DNA of 42,537 nt from TA-21 sp036557405 (GCA_036557405.1 DATBHO010000103.1:1-42537); one strand, 5' to 3'; counted from the stretch's first letter, positions 14,915-24,752 are shown. Notes: a model not told the origin generated them from the sequence alone. Made by a program: numbers and translations.

Positions 14915-17717
14915 TTTTTTCACTAGAATCTAAAATACTTATCAACAAATTCTCAAAATTTTTCAAGCATTCTTGGACTTTACTCTTGTCTGTTCCTCCG
15001 CCTTGAGCAAATTTCTCTGTTCCTCCGCCACCTTTTCCTCCAAGTTTTAGCGAAATTTCTTTAGCAATTCTTGATGCTTTAATAATTTTCCTTGATTCAA
15101 TACCAACAAAAACTATGACTTTTATCCTTTCTGGGTTCTGAATAAGTGCGACGTACACTAAAAAAGGATCGTTATCTATAGTTTTTTCTCCCAATGCAAT
15201 ATAGTAATCATCACCTATTTCATCATCGTAGGTAATGTAGAACTTCAATCCTGATCTTAACGTTATTGCTTTCTGAGAAACGATTGTAGCCATGTTGTCT
15301 GAAAATCTATTAACTAGTGTTCTAAATTTTCTCTTCATTAATTCATTGTCCCCCGTTGTCTTATTGAATGATTCGACTACTTTCTCTTTGCTAGAACCAA
15401 GGGATTGGGCGATATGAAGCAATTGAGAATCCTGTGATTGAACGTACCTCACTGCATTTGTTCCAGCAACAAATTCAAGTCTTACTACCCCGTCTTGAAT
15501 CCTCTCAGATTTTAGGATTTTTATTAGACCTATTTCTCCTGTCTTATTTACATGGGTTCCACCACATGCTTCGACATCCCATCCGTCTATGTTTACTATT
15601 CTTACATTGTTTGATGGAACTGCACCTCCCTGATATATCCTGAATGAATACTGATTCTCAGCATCGGATCTTTCAAATACATTAATTAGTATTGGTAAAT
15701 TTCTTTGAACGACTTCATTGGCGGTATTTTCTATATGCCTAATTTCCTCCCTTGTCAGTGCAGAATGATGAGTAATGTCCAATCTCGCATAATTTTCTTC
15801 CTTAAAGGCAGAATTTTGCCACACCCATGATCCAAGAATGTTCCTTGCAGCAGAATTCAAAATGTGGGTTGCGCTATGATTTTTAGTTATAGCCACCCTC
15901 CGTGAGTTATCTACAATTCCATGGACTAATTTATCCTCAGGTAGAAAAACTTTAGATGCGTTCTCTAACTTATGAAGTACTATGTCATTTTGTTTTATTA
16001 CGTCTATAATTTTAACCCCTTCGATATATCCAAAATCTGGTTCTTGTCCTCCTCCTCTGGGATAAAATGCGGTTTTATCTAAAATCAAATATTTACCTTT
16101 GAGTATTTTGAGAATTCTCGCATCAAATTCTCTAATGGACGCATCTTCATAATACAATAATTTTGTGGGGTTGAGTCCAGTGACGGTTTCAACAACAGGG
16201 GCCCGTTTTAGTTCATGCGAAGTGTGTAGCTCTGCTAATTTTAAATAAAAATCAGGCGGTATATTCTCAATCACTCCATTTTCAAGTAAAAAATCAGGCG
16301 TAATTCCATCGGATTCGTACATTCTGATCAAGTATTCAACACTAGGGCTTTTCTTGGAAGTTAACATGGATTTTGCTATCGAATGCATTCTTTCCTTAGA
16401 TGAAGTATACCTGTCGGATTCAATTTGTATTATTGTTCTCACATCATTGCTGTGCTCATTTAATTCTGGATACATTGATTTTAGCTGCTCAATGTGCAAA
16501 TCTATGATATCTTCTAAATTCACATTCCAGCCAAAACGTGCAAGTAGCGCAAGGGTTCTTCTTAAAATGATTCTAAGATTGTAACCTCCTCCAACATTTG
16601 AAGGTAAAGAACCATCAGAAATTGCAAACAATAAAGTTCTTGTGTGATCAGCTACTACTGATAGCGTTTCATACGGTAAGATAGTCTTTTCTAGGGTTTC
16701 GTACGATAATCCCAGTTCTTTTGATATATTTATTTTCAAAAGTTTTATATCATTCTGATATTTCGAATACTTCTCGGCAAATATCCTGAAATATTGCGAT
16801 AATAATTCTGAATTCAAATCTATATCAATATCAATCATATTTTTTAGTCTATTGATTACCGGTCCGAATGTAGCATCGTAACTTGTAGGGGTGCCTAATG
16901 TGATCCAGGACAAACGTTCCAGTCCTGCTCCCATGTCTATAATCCTGCTATCAAGTGTACGGTAATTGCTTTGGTCCCCCTCAAATTCAGTGAATACCGC
17001 ATTTCCTAGCTCCAGTCCTCTAACGTAATATTCCAAGGAATTACCAAAAGCTCCAGCGCCCATCCATACATCTTCAACAAATGTGATTTCTTCTGATTGA
17101 ATTCCAAGTACATTCTTGAGGAGAGCGTGGTCTAGTTCGATACACCTGTCCTTCCAATATCCTCCTGGCGCGTCTGCATTACAGGTCTGACCTATCATGC
17201 AGAAACTAGTGTAATGTCTACCAGTAAGACCAACATTTTCAATATCATTAAATCGAAGACACATTTGAGGAACTATGAGTGGATTCTTTGGAATCTCAAA
17301 TACGATCTTTCCATTCATTAGTCTTTGAAAGTCTATGATTGAAGCAATAGTGAAATAAAGATCCTCTCTCCAGCGACAAACAACAGGATATCTTTGGATT
17401 AAATCGTGATCATTTTTTCTAAAAAAACTACTTAATTCCTTCCAGGTATCTACAAAATCCAGTCTTTTTGAGGTGGGTGGATCACCTATAAAGCTATAGT
17501 TTTCATGTTCAGGACAAGATTCTTTATAATTTATAGACCAAAAGAATTTTCCACATAACTTGCAATTTTGTCTTTTGAACCCTTTTTCATCGAATAATGA
17601 AACTTTGTAATATTTATCTGGATTTGAAGAAAAAAGTGATAATAGTGACTTCTTTTCCATTTCAGACAAATTATTTGACAATGTTATTAATGCTTTTGTA
17701 AGTCCCGACCTTCCCAT
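14907..17717 (-). CDS. alaS: Alanyl-tRNA synthetase, archaeal type
   Basis: The 936-aa class II synthetase carries an archaeal N-terminal zinc site (C52, C55, C68, H71; CKLCGKFFW and CPEH), the aminoacylation core, and the editing domain with HSATH (near residue 613) and CGGTH (near residue 717). The C-terminal C-Ala part ends with the Gly-rich GGKGGGGTEKFAQGGG motif. All metal and editing residues look intact, so mischarged Ser/Gly-tRNAAla should be cleared. ATG at 17717 is clear. It is the first gene of the alaS-leuS unit and diverges from aspS across a 243-base region. Confidence 0.96.
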   Translation of the reverse strand: MGRSGLTKALITLSNNLSEMEKKSLLSLFSSNPDKYYKVSLFDEKGFKRQNCKLCGKFFWSINYKESCPEHENYSFIGDPPTSKRLDFVDTWKELSSFFRKNDHDLIQRYPVVCRWREDLYFTIASIIDFQRLMNGKIVFEIPKNPLIVPQMCLRFNDIENVGLTGRHYTSFCMIGQTCNADAPGGYWKDRCIELDHALLKNVLGIQSEEITFVEDVWMGAGAFGNSLEYYVRGLELGNAVFTEFEGDQSNYRTLDSRIIDMGAGLERLSWITLGTPTSYDATFGPVINRLKNMIDIDIDLNSELLSQYFRIFAEKYSKYQNDIKLLKINISKELGLSYETLEKTILPYETLSVVADHTRTLLFAISDGSLPSNVGGGYNLRIILRRTLALLARFGWNVNLEDIIDLHIEQLKSMYPELNEHSNDVRTIIQIESDRYTSSKERMHSIAKSMLTSKKSPSVEYLIRMYESDGITPDFLLENGVIENIPPDFYLKLAELHTSHELKRAPVVETVTGLNPTKLLYYEDASIREFDARILKILKGKYLILDKTAFYPRGGGQEPDFGYIEGVKIIDVIKQNDIVLHKLENASKVFLPEDKLVHGIVDNSRRVAITKNHSATHILNSAARNILGSWVWQNSAFKEENYARLDITHHSALTREEIRHIENTANEVVQRNLPILINVFERSDAENQYSFRIYQGGAVPSNNVRIVNIDGWDVEACGGTHVNKTGEIGLIKILKSERIQDGVVRLEFVAGTNAVRYVQSQDSQLLHIAQSLGSSKEKVVESFNKTTGDNELMKRKFRTLVNRFSDNMATIVSQKAITLRSGLKFYITYDDEIGDDYYIALGEKTIDNDPFLVYVALIQNPERIKVIVFVGIESRKIIKASRIAKEISLKLGGKGGGGTEKFAQGGGTDKSKVQECLKNFENLLISILDSSEKND

Positions 17718-17960
17718 AGCCCAAATGGTTTTTACCTGCTTGATGACTTTAAGGATATTCCATTATCTCTAAAACCTTGTTGGGCACGTTGTAAACAAGT
17801 TTTGAACGCCTAATATATTTACAAATGGCACATTATTCTCCTTACGGATAATGGTTAGTTGCTATGTTGATTCTTTTTCTATGATTTAATACATCTTGGT
17901 GTATTATTTGCTGTATATCTGTGTTAAAAGGTTAAATTAACCTGTCCATTTAAGTTCAAA
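17718..17960. promoter_or_regulatory. Divergent alaS/aspS promoter region
   Basis: This 243-base gap separates two divergent synthetase operons. AT-rich boxes are present toward both genes: for aspS the AGGTTAAATTAACC stretch at about 17929-17942, which is itself a perfect 14-base palindrome. Exact start sites cannot be assigned. No T-box or known riboswitch is visible. Confidence 0.35.
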
Positions 17961-19298
17961 TTGTTAAGGTTCGTCAATTTGAATAGCTCAGCAGATACTA
18001 CCTGGAAAAGAACGCATTACTCCAAAAATATTGATATATCCATGAACGGAAGGGAGGTATTAATTGTCGGATGGATCTCTTCGATACGTGAACATAGTAA
18101 CATAAAATTCATCACAATAAACGACAGATTTGGTAATATTCAAGTTATCATTAAGAAAAATGAATACCCGAAATCACTCACATCTCAAATATCGGATATT
18201 AGAGAGCATGCTTCTATAGCAATAAAAGGTAAAGTCAGAAGAGAGCCAAAAGCACCAAATGGAATAGAGATAATTCCAATTGAATTTAAAGTTCTCTCTT
18301 TGACTAATAAGAACTCTCCTATCGTTATTCAAAGTAGGAAAGGAGTTGGTATTGATACTAGATTAGACCTAAGAGCAATAGATCTACGTAGACCTTATCT
18401 TCAATCAATTTTTAGCATAAGATACACTGTCTTGAACTCATGTAGGGAATTTCTCAGAAATGAAGGTTTTATCGAAGTTAATACGCCTAAAATAATTGCT
18501 ACAGCAACAGAGGGTGGTGCTACCCTCTTTCCAATTTTTTATTATGATAGAGAAGCCTTCTTGACGCAAAGTCCTCAGCTTTATAAAGAACAACTGACCA
18601 TGGCATTTGAAAATGTATTTGAGATAGGCCCCATTTTTAGAGCAGAACCTTCGCGTACAAATAGACATCTGTCAGAGGCCACATCTATAGATATCGAAAA
18701 AGCATATGCTGACTATAGTGAGATAATGGAAATTTTAGAGAGGATGATTAATTTTTTGTGGAAAGAGGTGAAGGAGAAGAATAGGCAACACCTCAAATAT
18801 CTAAAAATTGAACTCCCTGAATTAACTTTTCCATTTCAAAGATATAGATATTCCGATCTAATAGAAAAATTGCAGAAGGCAGGAGAATCAATAGAATGGG
18901 GAGATGACATTTCACAAAAGAAGTTAAGAAATCTCGATGATAATGAAATGAAGAATTTTTACTTCATAATCGATTGGCCCACTTCAATAAAGCCCTTCTA
19001 TGTGAAACCAAAAAGTATAGACAAAGAATGTGAATCCTTCGATTTAATGTATGGAAATCTGGAATTATCGTCAGGAAGCACAAGAATTCACGAGAAGCAC
19101 GAGCTCATGGAAAGAATGAAAAAACAGGGATTAAGCACTGAGGCCTTTGATTATCATTTAAAAGTATTTGATTACGGTATGCCGCCTCATGCAGGGTTTG
19201 GATTAGGGCTTGAAAGATTGATGATGAGTCTGTGTAACGTTGACAATATCAGGGATGTTGTGTTGTTTCCCAGAGACATAGATAGAATATCACCTTAA
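17961..19298 (+). CDS. aspS: Aspartyl-tRNA synthetase, probably non-discriminating
   Basis: The 445-aa class IIb synthetase has an N-terminal OB-fold anticodon domain (EVLIVGWISSIREHSNIKFI) and a catalytic core with motif 2 around FRAEPSRTNRHLSEATSIDI and motif 3 GFGLGLERLMM. Against the discriminating AspRS of Thermococcus as I remember it, Trp26 is Ser here (GWIS) and Lys85 is Pro (EPKAPNG). Trp/Lys mark discriminating archaeal enzymes and His/Pro the non-discriminating ones, so this enzyme probably also makes Asp-tRNAAsn. gatC, gatA and gatB follow at once. The start is TTG at 17961; a second TTG at 17979 is possible. Confidence 0.94.
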   Translation: MLRFVNLNSSADTTWKRTHYSKNIDISMNGREVLIVGWISSIREHSNIKFITINDRFGNIQVIIKKNEYPKSLTSQISDIREHASIAIKGKVRREPKAPNGIEIIPIEFKVLSLTNKNSPIVIQSRKGVGIDTRLDLRAIDLRRPYLQSIFSIRYTVLNSCREFLRNEGFIEVNTPKIIATATEGGATLFPIFYYDREAFLTQSPQLYKEQLTMAFENVFEIGPIFRAEPSRTNRHLSEATSIDIEKAYADYSEIMEILERMINFLWKEVKEKNRQHLKYLKIELPELTFPFQRYRYSDLIEKLQKAGESIEWGDDISQKKLRNLDDNEMKNFYFIIDWPTSIKPFYVKPKSIDKECESFDLMYGNLELSSGSTRIHEKHELMERMKKQGLSTEAFDYHLKVFDYGMPPHAGFGLGLERLMMSLCNVDNIRDVVLFPRDIDRISP

Positions 19299-19331
19299 CA
19301 AATAAAATATCTATGACAAGATGAGAATATT

Positions 19332-19604
19332 ATGATATCAAAGGATGAAATAGAGTATCTTGCTAAGATATCTAAAATCAATCTGACTGAAGAGGAGGCT
19401 AAAAAATTTCCTGAACAACTGGACAATACAATTGAATATATTGATATTCTTGACGAACTTGCTTCCGATGATTCGATCGTTCTGGATTTACAGGAAATAA
19501 AATTCGATGAGCTCCGAGAGGATGTGGTCAGAATGTCTGGAGCATCGCCTATAACAAAGAACTTGACAGAAGAAGGTTTCTTAAAAGGACCTAAGATGAA
19601 ATAA
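19332..19604 (+). CDS. gatC: Asp/Glu-tRNA amidotransferase subunit C
   Basis: The 90-aa product is the small belt subunit that wraps GatA and GatB. It shows the family start (ISKDEIEYLAKISKINLTEE) and the helical QLDNTIEYIDILDEL segment, plus the C-terminal extended part (RMSGASPITKNLTEEGFLKG). Length is normal. It starts 33 bases after aspS and ends two bases before the gatA ATG. The aspS-gatC-gatA-gatB order makes a single transcript likely. Confidence 0.93.
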   Translation: MISKDEIEYLAKISKINLTEEEAKKFPEQLDNTIEYIDILDELASDDSIVLDLQEIKFDELREDVVRMSGASPITKNLTEEGFLKGPKMK

Positions 19605-19605
19605 A

Positions 19606-21051
19606 ATGTCAGGCCTACATGATCTTCTAGCATATGAGGTAGTTGAAGGCATTAAACAAGGATTGTTTAGTGCTGAAGAGTACATTAGTTCTGTCATTAA
19701 AACAATAGAACATGTGGAGCCAAGGTTGCACTCGTTTATAACATTAGAAACGGAAGAAGCGCTGTCGTGTGCAAAGTTAATAGATAGAAAAATTAAGGGA
19801 AATGAAGACATAGGTCAGTTAGGTGGAGTAGCGGTAGGAATAAAGGATAATATTTCTACAAAAGGTATCAGAACTACGTGCGCATCTAAAATATTGGAAT
19901 GCTATGTTCCTTCATATGATGCTACAGTCATACGGCGTCTGAAACAGAGTGGTGCAATAATATTAGGGAAATTGAACTTGGATGAATTTGGTATGGGATC
20001 AACCACAGAATACAGTAGTTATCATCCCACTCATAATCCATGGAACTTGGACTATGTACCCGGTGGATCCTCGGGCGGATGTGGTGCTGCTGTTGCAGCA
20101 GGAGAGTGTACCGTTTCTCTGGGATCGGACACAGGAGGCTCAATAAGATGCCCCTCAAGTTTCTGTTCCGTAGTAGGACTTAAACCAACTTATGGGAGGG
20201 TAAGTAGATATGGTTTAATTTCCTATGCAAATAGTCTTGAACAAATTGGTCCTATCTGCCGGTCGGTTAAGGATATTGTTATGATAATGAATATAATTTC
20301 TGGGAAGGATGATAAAGATAATACAAGTATGTCATCCTCTCCAATTACAATCAATAATGATAATGATAAATTTGAGATTGCGATAATAAAGGATTTGGTT
20401 GATGGAAGTGATAATGAAGTTAAAAGAACGATTTATTCTACATCTGAAAAATTTAGAGAGTTGGGATGCAGGTGTGATGAGATTTCGATAAAACATCTGA
20501 ATTATGCGTTACCCTCATATTATACTCTCGCAAGCGCTGAAGCGAGTAGTAACCTTGCTAGATATGATAATATTCGATACGGGTTGAATCTACCAGTAGA
20601 GGAGTATATGTGGGATACCTATTTTAGTGACGTTAGAAAAAACTTTGGACAGGAGGTAAAAAGAAGAATATTAATAGGATCATATGTTCTCTCTTCAGGA
20701 TATTACAATAAATATTATCTCAAAGCTAGGGGTTTGCGGTCATTACTAAAGTTGGAATTACTTAAATTATTCAAAAAATACGATTTATTGATAGGTCCAA
20801 CAATGCCGATTCTACCATTTAAGCTTGGCGAAAAAATCGATGATCCAATTAAGATGTATCTTGTTGATATTAACACAGTTATAGCCAATCTAGCAGGAAT
20901 TCCAGCAATATCAGTACCAGTTGGATTTTTTAACGGGCTTCCAATAGGATTACAGATAATGGCCGCGCCTTTTGAAGAACAAAAGCTAATCGATGTATCA
21001 TACGCCCTTGAAAAAACCATTCAAATTCAAAGGAGGCCAAAACTACTTTGA
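19606..21051 (+). CDS. gatA: Asp/Glu-tRNA amidotransferase subunit A
   Basis: The 481-aa product is the glutaminase subunit, an amidase-signature enzyme that releases ammonia from glutamine and channels it to GatB. The Ser-cis-Ser-Lys triad is visible: K80 in GVAVGIKDN, S155 in VPGGSSGG and S179 in DTGGSIR. The signature block from about residue 72 to 200 is complete. The C-terminal segment PAISVPVGFFNGLPIGLQIM is typical. The gene overlaps gatB by four bases (TTGA). With AspRS of non-discriminating type, the likely main product is Asn-tRNAAsn; archaea make Gln-tRNAGln with GatDE. Confidence 0.96.
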   Translation: MSGLHDLLAYEVVEGIKQGLFSAEEYISSVIKTIEHVEPRLHSFITLETEEALSCAKLIDRKIKGNEDIGQLGGVAVGIKDNISTKGIRTTCASKILECYVPSYDATVIRRLKQSGAIILGKLNLDEFGMGSTTEYSSYHPTHNPWNLDYVPGGSSGGCGAAVAAGECTVSLGSDTGGSIRCPSSFCSVVGLKPTYGRVSRYGLISYANSLEQIGPICRSVKDIVMIMNIISGKDDKDNTSMSSSPITINNDNDKFEIAIIKDLVDGSDNEVKRTIYSTSEKFRELGCRCDEISIKHLNYALPSYYTLASAEASSNLARYDNIRYGLNLPVEEYMWDTYFSDVRKNFGQEVKRRILIGSYVLSSGYYNKYYLKARGLRSLLKLELLKLFKKYDLLIGPTMPILPFKLGEKIDDPIKMYLVDINTVIANLAGIPAISVPVGFFNGLPIGLQIMAAPFEEQKLIDVSYALEKTIQIQRRPKLL

Positions 21052-22496
21052 GTTTAGTAAAGATTGGATTAGAAATTCACGCTCAGATAACTGAGCTTGA
21101 AAGTAAATTATTTTGTTCCTGTCGTGGAAACTATCGAGATCAGAGACCTAATACAAACATTTGTGAAACATGTTGTGGACTTCCGGGTACTTTACCAATT
21201 ATTAATAAAAAGGCGATAGAATATTCTACAATGACATCCATTGCTTTAGGGTGTAATGTTCCAGATAAGATTATGTTTTATCGTAAAAATTACTTTTATC
21301 CTGATTTGCCAAAAAACTTTCAGATAACTCAATATAATGTTTATGGTTTTTCAAGTATAGGAATGGGAGGTACATTCGAACTGGATGATTCAAGAAAAAT
21401 TAGAATTAGTAGAATTCAATTGGAAGAGGATCCAGGGAGAATTACTTATCTTGAGGGAGGCATGAACGTTAGAAACTCTGCTTTGATAGACTACAATAGA
21501 GCGGGAGTTGCTTTGATCGAAATAGTCACAGAACCTGATTTCACAAATCCAAAGGAAGTTAGGCTTTTTTTAAATAAATTATCATTAACTCTTGAACATC
21601 TTGCCGTTTGCGATACCTTGCTAGAGGGATCAGTAAGATGTGATGTAAATGTGTCTATGAATGGTGGGAACAAGGTAGAAATCAAGAATATTAACTCGTT
21701 TAAGGAAGTTGAACGAGCCATTAATTATGAAATCACTAGGCAAACTAACATGTACAACCGCAATATCAAAATAGTGTCTGAAACTCGACATTGGGATGAT
21801 AGGAAAAAAATTACATTTATGTCGAGAAGTAAGGAGGCAGAACATGATTATAGATACTTTCCAGAGCCTGATATTCCTATGATTGTTTTAGGTGATAAGT
21901 TTATTGCTAATATCAGGGATCATATGCCAGAATTACCAAACCAAAGATTCGATCGCTTTGTATCAAGATACAAACTGTCAGAACATACTTCTAATATTCT
22001 CATAAATGACAAGAAATTGGCTGATTTTTTTGAATCCATTTTAAAATTATATTTTTCGCCTGTCGAAATTGCTAACTTACTAATTACCGACTTTAAGAGT
22101 ATGATCCAGGATGAGAGTAACAGTACTGACTACTTAAAAAATATAAAGGTGAAACCAGAGCACATCGCAGAATTAGTCAAAATGATTGAAACAGATAAGA
22201 TTAGTAGAATCACAGCAAAAGATATCTTAGTCAAAATATTTGAGGGCGGAATGTTACCATCAGAAATTGTAAATAATTCTAATTCTAATTCTCTCAAGAT
22301 CGCTGATGAAAAAACCCTTATGGATGCAGTTGAATTTGTTTTTAATACAGAAAAATCTGCAGTTGAAGATGCAAAAACAAATCATGAAGCAATAAATTTC
22401 TTGCTAGGTAAAGTAATGAAATATACTAGTGGACGTGCAGATCCGAAAATAGCAATGCGTATAATAAATAACAAATTAAAAAAACCAAATACGTAG
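21048..22496 (+). CDS. gatB: Asp/Glu-tRNA amidotransferase subunit B
   Basis: The 482-aa product activates the side-chain carboxylate of mischarged tRNA with ATP and transfers ammonia. It opens with the family pattern VKIGLEIHAQITELESKLFC. The zinc-binding cysteine region is CSC ... NTNICETCCGLPG near residues 24-45. The catalytic 'cradle' includes EEDPGRITY and the C-terminal helical/YqeY tRNA-binding tail runs from about residue 330. The TTG start overlaps the gatA stop, a coupling arrangement. The last gene of the aspS-gatCAB operon; a short gap of 37 bases separates it from the convergent gene at 22534. Confidence 0.96.
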   Translation: MSLVKIGLEIHAQITELESKLFCSCRGNYRDQRPNTNICETCCGLPGTLPIINKKAIEYSTMTSIALGCNVPDKIMFYRKNYFYPDLPKNFQITQYNVYGFSSIGMGGTFELDDSRKIRISRIQLEEDPGRITYLEGGMNVRNSALIDYNRAGVALIEIVTEPDFTNPKEVRLFLNKLSLTLEHLAVCDTLLEGSVRCDVNVSMNGGNKVEIKNINSFKEVERAINYEITRQTNMYNRNIKIVSETRHWDDRKKITFMSRSKEAEHDYRYFPEPDIPMIVLGDKFIANIRDHMPELPNQRFDRFVSRYKLSEHTSNILINDKKLADFFESILKLYFSPVEIANLLITDFKSMIQDESNSTDYLKNIKVKPEHIAELVKMIETDKISRITAKDILVKIFEGGMLPSEIVNNSNSNSLKIADEKTLMDAVEFVFNTEKSAVEDAKTNHEAINFLLGKVMKYTSGRADPKIAMRIINNKLKKPNT

Positions 22497-22533
22497 CGTT
22501 TATCACCATTGTAAAAAAGTTGATGAATTAACT

Positions 22534-23802
22534 TCACTTTCTCACGTTTCTATAATTACTAGTATCATTTTTCGATATTTGTTCTAATTGATATAATACC
22601 ATTGGAAGGAACGCACCAATGTCGCTAACGATCCCAATTGCCTGTGTTGTTCCTCTATCTAGTAGTTTTGTTACAACTGCTTGACTAATATCTACTGCAA
22701 CGACCTTTACCCGTGCAGGAATCATATTTCCTACAGCAATTGAATGTAACATAGTAGAGAGCATAAGTACCATTTTGGTATCCGCCAAAATTTCTCTGTA
22801 TCTATTTTGCGCCTCTATTACATCAGTAATTACTCCTGGAATTGGTCCATCATCTCTGATTGATCCACAAAGAGCATATCGTACATTATTCTTTATACAT
22901 TCATACATTATTCCAGATTTTAGAATATTTTTCCTTACCAATTCTTCTATAGAGCCTGCTCTAAAAACTTCATTTATTGCCTGCATATGATTCCTATGAC
23001 CACGAATTGCTAATGTACCATTTTTTACATTCATCCCTAAAGAGGTCCCAAATAGCGAATTTTCTATATCGTGAACAGCCAATGCATTACCGGTAAGCAG
23101 TGCATCTACATAGCCCATTCTTATCATCTTTGCCAGGGAGTCTGCGGCCCCAGAATGAACAATCACTGGTCCAGCAGTGACAACTATTTTACCGCTATTT
23201 TTCTTGGTGTTGTAAATATCCATCGCAATTTTTCTTGCTATCTGTTGGGTAGGCCTTTCACTAGAACTTGTGCTGCTCATAAATTGAAAAATATCTACAC
23301 CTTCCCTTGGGCGTTCCTCAGGTAATACTCTAACTCCTTGTTCACCCGTTACTATCAAATCACCAGTATGAATATCCCTAATTTTTCTACATTCTGCCTT
23401 ACTGTTCCTAAGATCAACGACAATACACTTATCCATCATCATATTCTCAACACTAATCCATTTATTATTCAGAAAAATCTGTGTAGCATTATTCGTCGTG
23501 CTGTAGAAATCTCCAGGCATTACCATATCCTTTGGAGCAGACTTTAGAATGACTTTATCAATTTTAGTTGGCTGGGCACCTTCTATGTATATTGATTCTA
23601 ATAACTGGTCAAGATGTTTTTTATTTTTTCCAGATATCATTAATTTTGCGTAGCTCAATTCATCTTTCTTTTTTCCAACATAAAATTCAAGAACGTTAAA
23701 ATCTCCACTTAAGTCCATGATCTTGTCAAATATTCTAGTCAAGATCATTGAATCAATAAGGTGACCCTTAATCTCTATAGATTGCTCATATTTTCTTTTC
23801 AA
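22534..23802 (-). CDS. TIGR00300 family protein (LOR/SDH; ornithine cyclodeaminase-like)
   Basis: The 422-aa product has an N-terminal LOR/SDH-type domain (about residues 1-110, with LEFYVGKKKDELSYAKLMI) and a C-terminal nucleotide-binding domain (GKIVVTAGPVIVHSGAADSL, IRMGYVDALLTGNALAVHDI, SIRDDGPIPGVITDV). This is the archaeal TIGR00300 family. A methanogen member is reported as an ornithine cyclodeaminase (ornithine to proline plus ammonia), and related domains form the C-terminal part of cyanobacterial arginine dihydrolase ArgZ/AgrE. A role in proline synthesis or Orn catabolism is likely. TTG at 23802 is the start; the gene stands alone. Confidence 0.85.
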   Translation of the reverse strand: MKRKYEQSIEIKGHLIDSMILTRIFDKIMDLSGDFNVLEFYVGKKKDELSYAKLMISGKNKKHLDQLLESIYIEGAQPTKIDKVILKSAPKDMVMPGDFYSTTNNATQIFLNNKWISVENMMMDKCIVVDLRNSKAECRKIRDIHTGDLIVTGEQGVRVLPEERPREGVDIFQFMSSTSSSERPTQQIARKIAMDIYNTKKNSGKIVVTAGPVIVHSGAADSLAKMIRMGYVDALLTGNALAVHDIENSLFGTSLGMNVKNGTLAIRGHRNHMQAINEVFRAGSIEELVRKNILKSGIMYECIKNNVRYALCGSIRDDGPIPGVITDVIEAQNRYREILADTKMVLMLSTMLHSIAVGNMIPARVKVVAVDISQAVVTKLLDRGTTQAIGIVSDIGAFLPMVLYQLEQISKNDTSNYRNVRK

Positions 23803-23835
23803 GTAAGATCATTATATAATAAATCTACTTAAGTC

Positions 23836-24162
23836 TTAAACTGGAAGTATTACTTTCCCTCTATATTCGGTAATGTTTTCATTATGAATAATATTATTAA
23901 TAATCTGATTTTTTCTACCTTCAATAAACCATTGAGCCACGGATTTTGCTATTCCATTTTTATCACATATTGCAATCAAGTATCCATTATCATTCATTAC
24001 AGTCGTGAAATAATTTTCTTCACCAACTGGTTCCCAATTGTTATTATTGTTGTCCTTCAATGCTAAAGCTGGCATGGCAAGATTTCCAGTATATTTATTC
24101 AATATCTCTTGAGCTGCTCTAACTCTTTTTTCGCCTATTTTTAGAGCCGTAAAATACTGCAT
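23836..24162 (-). CDS. Small soluble protein of unknown function
   Basis: The 108-aa product has an N-terminal helix (FTALKIGEKRVRAAQEILNK) and a beta-rich middle (YFTTVMNDNGYLIAICDKNG), ending in a short hydrophobic segment. A run of five Asn at residues 38-42 is notable and may vary in length. No signal peptide or membrane helix. It ends 33 bases before the TTG start of the TIGR00300 gene on the same strand, so the two may be an operon and the protein could be an accessory to it. Not recognised. Confidence 0.5.
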   Translation of the reverse strand: MQYFTALKIGEKRVRAAQEILNKYTGNLAMPALALKDNNNNNWEPVGEENYFTTVMNDNGYLIAICDKNGIAKSVAQWFIEGRKNQIINNIIHNENITEYRGKVILPV

Positions 24163-24525
24163 TTATTGAGTATTTACTATGCTTAAATATTTACCTTTTC
24201 TTCTATGACAAGAGGATTTAAAACACTTTTCAGAATCGTGTAGAAGTCAAGAAACGAAGATAGTTTATTCTAGATATCTTAAAAATATGCAGAACATTAT
24301 GATTTAGAAGAAACTGTCCCAAACCAAATTGAAGCGTCATTATTACATAAAGTAGACTTGAGCAATCTCATGGTTAGGTTTTAAAAGGTCCTGCCCACAC
24401 TAAAGGCTTGGTTCTCGGTGCGGTAAAAATTAAGTGAAGGTTTTCGAAAATTACATCCTAAATATTGAATTCACAATTATCCCTCATCTCTTTATTTATA
24501 GAAAATATAATTTCAAGACCATTAT

Positions 24526-24645
24526 TTGGCTGTAATTGGTACTCATACTTTTCATCCAGGTTTCAAGGGATTAATTCAAGATTTGGAAAGACAAACAGGG
24601 TATTTGTATTCTTCTATCTTGAATAATACGGATGCTGACGAGTAA
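24526..24645 (+). pseudogene. Protein-like fragment, possible remnant or 39-aa gene
   Basis: From TTG 24526 the frame runs 39 codons to TAA, translating to a plausible peptide (VIGTHTFHPGFKGLIQDLER, then QTGYLYSSILN). The open frame extends a little further upstream to 24511 without an ATG. No family is recognised. It could be a small gene with a TTG start or the tail of a decayed one. Confidence 0.3.
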
Positions 24646-24752
24646 CACGATTCGTATAGTACAAACGCACTACCATGATAATCATTTTTATTTTCTAGAA
24701 ATACTCGATATATCTCAAGTGTTAGTTCAACAAATTATAAGAAAGTTAAAAT

